Shown: one piece after another, positions 56,987-64,000 of the stretch
Layout: each line of letters opens with the position of its first letter
Numbering within the stretch: position 1 is the first letter of the stretch
Source: Sphingomonas sp. Ant H11
Lineage (GTDB): Bacteria; Pseudomonadota; Alphaproteobacteria; Sphingomonadales; Sphingomonadaceae
Direction of reading: 5' to 3'
Assembly (NCBI RefSeq): GCF_000797515.1
Contig: NZ_JSBN01000031.1
Location: 62,001-126,000 of the forward strand
Length of the DNA: 64,000 nt
Program-made: the position numbers and the translations under genes
Notes under the pieces: generated by a model
What the model was told of the DNA's origin: nothing
The model's input: the letters and a program-made list of their open reading frames with translations, nothing else
Databases searched by the model: none

Positions 56987-59148
56987 ATGACTTATTTTAC
57001 GACCCACGGACTTCCCAATTTCACTATCACCACCGGACTGAAGGTTTTCAGGCGTCGTCGGGTTCTTTTTTTTGCCGACTGATGGTGATCGCTTTCTACT
57101 TGCTGGCGCTCGGTCTTGTAGCGGTTCTTCAGGTAACCAAAGCGCACGCGCAAGAACTTCAAACGACTCCCGGCCATCCGGATGCGGCACGGCTCAACAC
57201 TAGTGGACCGCAACCCATCCTGGCGATGCCAACGAAGGCACCGGGGGCCTCGCGTGACAATAAGGTGGAATCGGGCGGGCCCGACTGGTCGGGCGTCTAT
57301 TTTGGCGGACACACCGGTTTCGGGGCTGGCAGCCTTGGCCCGGGAACGAACCCCGTCTTGAATCAGTCCGTTGGCCTGCCGCCTACGGTGACAGGAATGA
57401 TCGGCGGCTTTCAGGGAGGCTACAACTTTCAGGCCAGCGATCGTTGGGTGCTCGGCGCGGAAGCCGATGTCACTTTTGTGAGCCCGCCCGATGAGACGCG
57501 ACGGATACCGGCTCCCTTCAACACATCCCTGGATGTCGTGGGGACGGTGCGTGGCAGGATCGGCTATGCTTTTGGCCCATTCCTCCCCTATGCAACGGGA
57601 GGCCTCGCTTGGACACGAACGAACGTCGACATCAATGGCGATGACGGCAGCGTTTTGTCAAAACTGGGGCGCTGGCACGCTGGGTGGACGGCAGGCGCAG
57701 GTGTCGAAATGGCCTTGGGCGGACCATGGACGGCACGCGTCCAGTACGACTACCTCGATCTGGCTTCCTCGACCTATCGACTCGATGGTGCCGGACTGCG
57801 CGATGTGTCCGTCCGCCCCCGAACCCAGAGGTTCACGCTTGGCCTGAACTACCGACTGGGCGATGTGGCCTCGACACTCCCAAGACCACCGGCAACTGTC
57901 GAAATGTCGCCGGACTGGAATATTCATGGCCAGACCACATTCATCGCCCAAGGCTATCCCGCGATTCGTTCCCCCTACGCTTCCAGCGCCAGCCTGCCCG
58001 GTGGTGGGCAAGTTCGTGAGACGTGGACCGCGGACGCATTTCTTGGCGTGAGGCTTTGGGACGGTGGTGCGTTCTATTTCAATCCCGAGCTAGCCCAAGG
58101 CTTCGGGCTGAACGGGACGCTCGGACTCGCAGGCTTTCCAAATGGAGAAGCGCAAAAAGGCGGCGCTGAATTTCCGAAATTTCGGCCACAGCGCTACTAT
58201 CTTCAGCAGACATTCGGTCTTGGTGGCGAGCAGGAGGATGTCGCAGACGGCCCCCTGCAACTGGCGGGGCGACGCGATATCGATCGCGTCACTGTCACGG
58301 TTGGTCGTTTCGCGGTTGGCGATTTCTTCGACGCGAATGCCTATGCCAAGGATCCGCGCGCGGATTTCATGAATTGGGCAATCTGGTCGTCGGGGGCCTA
58401 TGACTTCCCCGCCGACCTTCCCGGCATGACGCGCGGTGCGGTCATCGAGCTGAATCGTAAGGATTGGGCTGTGCGAGCCGGGGCCTTCCAAGTGCCCAGG
58501 GAGCCGAACAGTGATGTTTTGGTCTTCAATGGGGGCGGCGGTGGCGCCGTCGAGTTCGAGGAACGGCACAGCCTGTTCGGGCAGCCGGGTAAGGTTCGGA
58601 TCGGCGCTTTCATCAACCGTGGTTACACCGGCGCGTATCGCGACGCTATCAACCTCGCGCAAGCGAGCCCTCAAACAGATATCAACGATGCGATGACGGC
58701 CCTGCGCCGCAATCAGAATAAGTATGGCTTTTATGGAAATATCGAACAGGCTTTGACAGCTGACCTCGGGCTTTTCGCCCGTGCAAGCTGGAACGACGGC
58801 CGCACCGAAATCCTCTCCTTCACGGACATCGACCGCAGCATTTCCGGTGGTTTCTCCCTAAAGGGTTCTGCATGGGGACGGCCTGCGGACACGATCGGAG
58901 TCGGTGCTGCGGTCAACGGCCTCTCGAGTGCACATCGTAACTTCCTCGCCGCCGGAGGCACGGGGTTGCTGATCGGTGATGGGAGACTGCGCTACGGCCA
59001 CGAGTCGATCGTCGAGGCGTATTACGCCTTGCGGGTCAACGGCTGGAGCACCGTCACCTTCGACTATCAGTTTGTTGCAAACCCCGCCTACAACGCCGAC
59101 CGCGGACCAGCCTCGATTCTGTCGCTTCGCGCCCACGCCGAATTCTGA
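56987..59148 (+). CDS. Fused outer-membrane protein: Omp25-like barrel plus OprB porin
   Basis: After the signal peptide (VIAFYLLALGLVAVLQVTKA, cleavage near AHA) the protein has two modules. The first (from WSGVYFGGHTGFGAGSLGPG to TQRFTLGLNYRLGD) is an Omp25/OmpA-type eight-strand barrel. The second, of about 400 residues (RETWTADAFLGVRLWDGGAF, RDIDRVTVTVGRFAVGDFFD, final HAEF), is a carbohydrate-selective OprB porin. The short frame starts at ATG 57082 without a ribosome site. The ATG at 56987 has CCAGGAG and comes into frame if one T is added to the eight-T run at 57066-57073; I prefer it. It follows mgtA and precedes mgtC. Confidence 0.8.
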
Positions 59149-59235
59149 CAGCGAGTGGAGTGGCAATTCCAGCAATAGCGCGGGCTTGCGCCTCGGGAGG
59201 GCGCGACCGACGCAACGAGATGGGAACACATTCAG

Positions 59236-59933
59236 ATGGATTGGCAAAGCCTTGGCCACACCGCACTCACGCTCGGGGGCGCATTCCTTCTTGGCGGCTT
59301 GATCGGCTTCGAACGGCAATGGCGCCAGCGCCTGGCCGGGCTGCGAACCAATACCCTCGTCGCGCTCGGCGCGGCCATCTTCGTCCTCTTTGCCGGGCTG
59401 TTCCCCGGCGAGGCGAGCCCGACGCGCGTTGCGGCCCAGATTGTTTCCGGCATCGGCTTTATGGGCGCCGGCATCATCTTCAAGGAAGGGTTGAATGTGC
59501 GCGGGCTCAACACCGCCGCGACGCTGTGGTGCTCCGCCGCGATCGGCGCGCTGTGTGGGGCCGGATTTTTCTTTCATGCATTGATTGCGACGACGTTCGT
59601 CATCGCCGTCAACGCAGTTCTGCGCCCGCTCGTGCGCCTCGTTGAGCGCCAGTCATTCGCCGCAAGCCCGTTGGACAGCGCATATGCGATCAGCATCATC
59701 TGCCATGGAGAGCTGAGGCGCATGTTCGGGCGCTTCTTCTTCGCGATCTCGCCGGTGCGCTGCACATCCGCGACCTCGAAAGCACGAATATCGAGGACAC
59801 AAACCGAGTCCAGGTGAGCGCGACAGTGCGAGCCGACACTCGGCAGGATCGCCTTTTGGAACAGATTATCGGTCGTCTCAGTCTGGAGCCGCTGGTAACA
59901 TCTGCTCGGTGGCGGTTCGAGCCAGGCGAGTGA
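59236..59933 (+). CDS. mgtC: MgtC/SapB-family protein (one frameshift)
   Basis: An inner-membrane protein of about 232 residues after correction. The N-terminal MgtC domain is clear: GGAFLLGGLIGFERQWRQRL, GLRTNTLVALGAAIFVLFAG, IGFMGAGIIFKEG and RGLNTAATLWCSAAIGALCG. The frame breaks at about 59708-59714. One base added leads into HVRALLLRDLAGALHIRDLE and an ACT-like C-terminal domain ending at TGA 59931-59933. MgtC modulates F-type ATP synthase and is needed for growth at low Mg2+. It lies behind mgtA and the porin on the same strand. Confidence 0.85.
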
Positions 59934-60023
59934 CCGAGAAGCAATAGTTATCTAGGTACACGGCGGAGTAGATTCTCCAGGGAAGAATATTGAAAGTAGG
60001 TAAGTTGATCGAGAAGGTGAACA

Positions 60024-61089
60024 ATGCTCAAGATCGCCAATGATATACGTCCCGGATCGGCGCTGACGTTGATCGCGATGGGCGTTGCGATGGCCGGCAT
60101 TTTTATCGCCGATACGGTCACGGACTACGCCATCGCAGCGGCCGTATTCTACACAGCGGTCATTCTCGTTGCGACACGCATCTTGTCTGGCACGGCTGTA
60201 GTGGCCCTCGCTTGCATTTGTGTCGCGCTGACCCTGATCAGTTTTTCTTGACCCACTCCGGTGCGTATGAGGTCGGCATCGTCAATACCGGGATTAGTAT
60301 CGTTGCGATCGGCGTTACAACCTATCTCAGTTTAAGGATGGTGGCTGCGAAGGCCGAGGCGCTGGAGGCGCGCGATCGGCTTTTGCGAATTGCGCGGGTC
60401 ACGACGCTCGGTCAACTGTCGGCGTCGATCGCGCACGAAGTCAACCAGCCCCTGGCTGCCGTCGTCGCCAGCGGCGGCGCGTGCACCCGATGGCTTGCCC
60501 AGGAGCCGCCAAATCTCGACAAGGCCCGCCTCGCGCTCGACCGCATCGTCAGCGATGCCAACCGGGCAAGCCAGGTCATCGCGCGCATTCGCGCCCTTTC
60601 GAAGGGCGAGGCGCCGCGCCGACAACCATTCGACCTCAGGGAAGCTGTCATGGAAATCGCGACCTTGTCGCGCGGCGAGATCGAGCGTGGCGGCGTCGCC
60701 TTGCAACTGGACCTGCATGACGGCCTACCTCGCGTTTTTTTGCCGATCGGGTCCAGATCCAGCAGGTCATCAGCAATCTCGTCCTCAATGCGACCGAGGC
60801 GATGTCGGACCGCGCATTGCCCGAGCGTCGTCTGCGAATTGCCGCCTCGCAGGATGGACGGGATGCGATCGTTCTCGCGGTGGCCGATTCCGGCACCGGT
60901 CTGGCGCCGGGAGCTCGTGAGCACCTCTTTGACGCCTTCTGGACGACGAAAGAGGGAGGCATGGGTCTTGGCCTTACCATCAGTCAGACGATCGTTGAAG
61001 CGAATGGCGGACAGATTTCCGCGGCTCCAGTCCCTGGAGGCGGGACCGTATTTGAGGTGCGCCTGCCGCGCCACATGGAGGCAGCCTGA
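60024..61089 (+). CDS. Membrane sensor histidine kinase (two frameshifts)
   Basis: A kinase of about 354 residues. Several N-terminal membrane segments (LTLIAMGVAMAGIFIADTVT, VFYTAVILVATRIL, VALACICVALTLIS) replace a periplasmic sensor. A linker leads to HisKA with SASIAHEVNQPLAAVVASGG and an HATPase domain (NLVLNATEAM, VADSGTGLAPG, EGGMGLGLTISQTIVEANGG). The HEVNQPLAA box is the FixL/NtrB-like HPK4 type. Breaks lie in T-runs at 60242-60246 (one T missing, giving SFFLTHSG) and 60735-60741 (two extra or one missing). The stop overlaps the response regulator start. The signal is unknown. Confidence 0.83.
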
Positions 61090-61722
61090 TGAAAAATGAA
61101 CCGACGGCGGATTCGCGGCCGCAGCCCATCGTCTATGTCATCGATGACGATCGGTCCGTTCGCGCCGCGCTCGAAGATTTGCTCGCATCCGTTGGGCTAC
61201 AGGTGCGCTCGTATAGCTCGGTTGCCGAATTTCTGGAAAGCTCCATGCCGGACGCGCCCGGCTGCCTGCTGCTCGATGTGAGAATGCCCGGACAAAGCGG
61301 GATCGATTTTCATCGGCAAATGCCTGAATACGGCATTCATCTGCCGACGATATTCATCACGGGACATGGGGACATCACGATGGGCGTGAACGCCATCAAG
61401 AATGGCGCCTTCGAGTTCTTGACCAAGCCGTTTCGCGACCAAGACCTGCTGGATGCTATCCAACAAGCGATCGAAAAAAGACCGGCGAAGGCGCGAGAGC
61501 GAAGCGCGTTCGCTGGATTTGAATGCGCGTTGGGAGACATTGACGCCCGGCGAACGAGACGTTTTCAAGCTCGTTGTAAAGGGCCTCCTCAATAAACAAA
61601 TCGCCGCCGACCTGAATGTTAGCGAGATCACGGTGAAGGTTCGCCGTAGCCATCTCATGCAGAAGATGCAGGCCAAGACGATTATTGACCTTGTTAGAAT
61701 GTCGGACAGTTTGAGCGTTTGA
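61089..61722 (+). CDS. FixJ/NodW-type response regulator (one frameshift)
   Basis: A protein of about 210 residues. The receiver domain has the acidic pair in YVIDDDRSVR, phosphoacceptor D63 in LLLDVRMPGQSGIDF, and K113 in FLTKPFRDQDLLDAI. An extra A in the run at 61474-61479 breaks the frame; corrected it reads IEKDRRRRESEARSLDLNAR. A LuxR-type helix-turn-helix follows (LTPGERDVFKLVVKGLLNKQ, then EITVKVRRSHLMQKM). Coupled to the kinase before it through ATGA. With the MgtA/MgtC genes upstream on the same strand it may regulate them, but no binding site is evident. Confidence 0.87.
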
Positions 61723-62034
61723 ATCTCGACTGAGAGGAGAGCCCCTGCACCGCGAACTGGTGCGCGATCTGCGCGGGCGTGCCACCCCCCCCCCTTTCAG
61801 AACACGGTATATTTCGAAGATACGTTGGTATATCGAATCTATATAAGATCATCGGCCAATGAGCGTCTGTAGCCGTCTATTCTAGGGTGAGAATCGGGAG
61901 GTCTTGCCTTAGCTGCGGTCGGGGCGCGATGGTCGTGGTAGATGGTGCTTACAGAGCGATGCTCGCAACGAGCGGACGATGGACCGTCGCGAGGCCAGGA
62001 ATCATTTCGAATAGATCTCGGTCGCAATTGACCG
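61723..62034. other. Gap before the LysR gene, with a ten-C run
   Basis: No gene seen. It contains a run of ten C's (61785-61794) and a pair of near-repeats GTATATTTCGAA / GTATATCGAA (61807-61836) in an otherwise AT-rich patch that may hold the LysR promoter or operator. Confidence 0.4.
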
Positions 62035-62994
62035 ATGCTTGAATTCCGCCAGATCCGGTATTTTCTTGCGGCGGCCGAATATGGCAGCTTCCGAAAGGCG
62101 GCCTTGGCCTTGGGAATACAGGAATCGGCGATCAGCCGTCGCGTTCGCGATCTCGAAGACGAACTCGGCGCTTCCCTATTTCAGAGGCACAACGGCGGCG
62201 TCTGCCTGACGTTGGCAGGACAGCAGTTTGTGCGTCGAGCACGCAAAGCACTTCAACAGATCGACTGCGGCGCGAAGGATGTGGCCGCCATAGGTCGCTC
62301 CGAGCGGGGGCATATCAAGGTCGGCATCTTTTCGTCGCTCGCGTCTGGATTCCTGTCCGATCTGCTGGGAGCCTACGGCAAGGAGCATGCAAGTGTACGG
62401 GTCGAATTTTTTGACGGCGATCCTGCGGATCACGTTGCCTCGATCCGGCGACTTCAACTCGATGTGGCTTTTATCACGGGAACCACACAGTGGTCGGACT
62501 GTGAAACAGAGCAACTTTGGTCCGAGCGAGTATTCGCCGTACTTCCCAGCGATCATCCTCTCTCTGAGAAATCGGAGCTTGGCTGGCGTGATCTTGTGGA
62601 CGAGAGATTCATTGTAAGTGACGGTGCCCCTGGATCGGAAATTCACGACTATTTGGTTCAACGCCTCGCCGATCTTGGGCGTCACCCAGAAATCGATACC
62701 CAATACGTCGGGAGGGACAATCTCCTGTCGCTTGTGGCGATCGGCCAAGGCGTCACGGTCATGAGCGAGGCCGGGACGGCGGCTCAGTTTCCGGGAACTG
62801 CCTATCGGCAGCTTGCCGGCGAGGTTCTGCCGTTCTGCGCGGTGTGGTCGCCGCGGAATGATAACCCGGCCTGGCGCCGCCTCCTCAGTCTTGCGCGTTC
62901 AATGTCGCGCTCGGCTGCCGCCACAATCATTCAGACGGTTTCGGCAGTTCTTTTGACTTCCTCGCTTTCGCAAATCCCCGATCCGTGGCTATGA
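62035..62994 (+). CDS. LysR-family transcriptional regulator of the ICE
   Basis: A 319-residue protein with an N-terminal helix-turn-helix (FRQIRYFLAAAEYGSFRKAA, QESAISRRVRDLEDELG) and a substrate-binding-type effector domain (GHIKVGIFSSLASGFLSDLL, FITGTTQW, VAIGQGVTVMSEAG). LysR regulators commonly border trb loci of this ICE family. Its last 68 bases overlap the convergent DUF2274 gene, so the transcripts are antisense to each other there. The C-terminal 25 residues beyond about RSAAATII may be an extension. Confidence 0.9.
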   Translation: MLEFRQIRYFLAAAEYGSFRKAALALGIQESAISRRVRDLEDELGASLFQRHNGGVCLTLAGQQFVRRARKALQQIDCGAKDVAAIGRSERGHIKVGIFSSLASGFLSDLLGAYGKEHASVRVEFFDGDPADHVASIRRLQLDVAFITGTTQWSDCETEQLWSERVFAVLPSDHPLSEKSELGWRDLVDERFIVSDGAPGSEIHDYLVQRLADLGRHPEIDTQYVGRDNLLSLVAIGQGVTVMSEAGTAAQFPGTAYRQLAGEVLPFCAVWSPRNDNPAWRRLLSLARSMSRSAAATIIQTVSAVLLTSSLSQIPDPWL

Positions 62995-63166
62995 ACCGCT
63001 CCAGCATCGGAGCGATGAGGCGAACGGGATCGGCCGGCGGTTGCCTCGCTTCGCGGCCGAGAATTTCTGCGTAGGCCGTTAGGTCGCGATGCAGGCTTGC
63101 CGGTAACTCCACCGTGACCTTCACCGGTTTGTCGTCGACGATCGCTCCCAATTTCAGCTTGGTCAT
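62927..63166 (-). CDS. DUF2274 domain protein of the second trb locus
   Basis: A protein of about 79 residues homologous to the copy at 75-305: it starts MTKLKLGAIVDDKPVKVTVE and contains ATDRGFAKARKSKE. The ATG at 63166 lies one base after the trbI stop, so it is coupled to trbI. I reject the longer frame up to 63367 because it would cover the trbI end. Convergent with and overlapping the LysR gene. Function unknown. Confidence 0.85.
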   Translation of the reverse strand: MTKLKLGAIVDDKPVKVTVELPASLHRDLTAYAEILGREARQPPADPVRLIAPMLERFIATDRGFAKARKSKELPKPSE

Positions 63167-63167
63167 G

Positions 63168-64000
63168 TCAGCCTCCGTAGGGTTCGAGAACGAGATCGCG
63201 GGTGACGATGACGCGGACGGGCAAGCCTGGCCGGATGGTGAGGGTCGGTGCGATGTTGAGCTGGCGCTGGACGATCTGCTGGCCGGTTTGACTGACGCTA
63301 TTGGAGGCACCCTGTCGCAGCGCCCGCACAATATCGCTGTCCTGGCCAGACGAGCCCGCCTCCGCACCGATGCTCAGAATCGTGGAAAGTGCAGCGGCCT
63401 TGAACAGTTCGCCCCAGTGATAGTCGACGCCATCCTCAAGGCCCGCATAGCCCTCGGCGTCCGCACCAGGCTGACGCTCCAGAACGATGGAGCGGCCATT
63501 GGGGAAGATCAGCCGGTTCCAGACGAGAAGTATGCGCCTCTGACCGAAGCCGACGCCACTGTCATACTGGCCGATAACGCGCGTGCCCTGTGGCACAAGC
63601 AGGATCTTGCCGGTCGGGCTGTCATAGATGTTCTCCGTCACCTGTGCGGTGATCTGACCCGGCAGGTCGGAGCGGATGCCGGTGATGAGCGCGGCCGCGA
63701 TGACGGCGCCGGCCTGCAGGACGTTCTTCGACGCTGGCGCGGCAACGCGATCCGGCGAGACAGTGCGCTTGTCGGGCGTCTGATTGAGGAATGCGAGCTG
63801 ACGATCCTGCGCGGAGGGTGTCGCTGGCTGCGGCGCAAGGCCGAGGCTGGCGAGATCGGCCGACGGCGTGGCGGTCGCAGTCGGCTGTGTCGAAGCTCCA
63901 GCCGTAGCGGGCCGAGTCTCGGTGGATGCGAACAGCCGTGCGGTCCGAGCCGCCTCCAGTTCCTGCGCCCGGCGCTGTTCCTCGGGGCTCGGTCCCGTCG
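63168..64000 (-). CDS. trbI: TrbI/VirB10-type conjugation protein, 3' part
   Basis: About 277 C-terminal residues; the start lies outside the window to the right. The frame is open throughout. A Pro/Ala-rich linker (QPTATATPSADLASLGLAPQ) leads to the segment ASKNVLQAGAVIAAALITGI and then the VirB10 barrel: TENIYDSPTGKILLVPQGTR, VIGQYDSGVGFGQRRILLVW, FPNGRSIVLERQPGADAEGY, ELFKAAALSTILSIGAEAG and the ending RPGLPVRVIVTRDLVLEPYG. This is the outer-core scaffold of the conjugative type IV secretion channel. It is read leftwards, opposite to the copy at the left edge. Confidence 0.93.
   Translation of the reverse strand, partial: TGPSPEEQRRAQELEAARTARLFASTETRPATAGASTQPTATATPSADLASLGLAPQPATPSAQDRQLAFLNQTPDKRTVSPDRVAAPASKNVLQAGAVIAAALITGIRSDLPGQITAQVTENIYDSPTGKILLVPQGTRVIGQYDSGVGFGQRRILLVWNRLIFPNGRSIVLERQPGADAEGYAGLEDGVDYHWGELFKAAALSTILSIGAEAGSSGQDSDIVRALRQGASNSVSQTGQQIVQRQLNIAPTLTIRPGLPVRVIVTRDLVLEPYGG

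Noticed and set aside
61785..61794. Run of ten C's as a phase-variation tract
   Set aside because: It lies outside any coding frame I can support, and homopolymer lengths in this sequence are unreliable.

Overview
This is GC-rich DNA from an alphaproteobacterium, most likely Sphingomonas or a close relative in the Sphingomonadaceae. The evidence is the roughly 1535-codon NAD-type glutamate dehydrogenase, the CobT cobaltochelatase subunit, the TonB receptor/PiuC/PepSY iron operon, PAS_5 and alginate-export-type proteins, and the dispersed palindromic repeat with core TTCGCCCTGAGCCTGTCGAA, which I recall as common in sphingomonad genomes. The genus call is inference; no rRNA is present.

Layout. 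(1) 1-2094 is the end of an integrative conjugative element (ICE): the trbI tail, a DUF2274 protein, an AlpA-like regulator, a tyrosine integrase, and a tRNA-Ser 3' fragment that serves as its attachment site. (2) 2095-6060 is a decayed border. It holds a P4-type integrase start fused to a relaxase C-terminus, a MarR/FUSC divergent pair with a clear operator, and a broken pirin gene. (3) 6065-39119 is ordinary chromosome: tRNA-Thr(CGT), a PAS protein, NAD-GDH, a Fur-type iron operon, cobT, propionyl-CoA carboxylase beta, acetyl-CoA synthetase, an M13 peptidase, pgi/DUF4174/gor, lepB/rnc/GIY-YIG/era/nitrilase, a sirtuin, a chemoreceptor, an alginate-export-type porin, and dapB/nth. (4) From 39.2 kb, a truncated and an intact tRNA-Arg(CCG) mark the start of a second island that runs off the right edge. 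It carries an IS66-family element with a perfect 8-bp target duplication inside a TPR gene. It also carries a two-component system divergent from a TolC/heavy-metal RND operon, a VIT-family transporter and a PilZ protein. A magnesium-type cassette follows: mgtA, a fused Omp25/OprB porin, mgtC, and a second two-component system. A LysR gene then meets a second trb module (DUF2274, trbI) read leftwards.

How the genes work together. The iron operon at 12.3-17.3 kb has two 15-bp Fur-like palindromes upstream and encodes siderophore uptake plus accessory proteins. The island looks like a metal and divalent-cation homeostasis region carried by, or next to, a conjugative element. Its RND efflux operon lacks the membrane fusion protein gene expected between the outer-membrane and pump genes.

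Sequence quality. At least a dozen otherwise intact genes carry a single-base frameshift, including essential era and conserved gdh, pccB and nth. Most shifts lie in homopolymer runs or at GCCG. This is best explained by uncorrected indels in the assembly. I annotate these genes as functional loci with a suspected error and give the site in each case.
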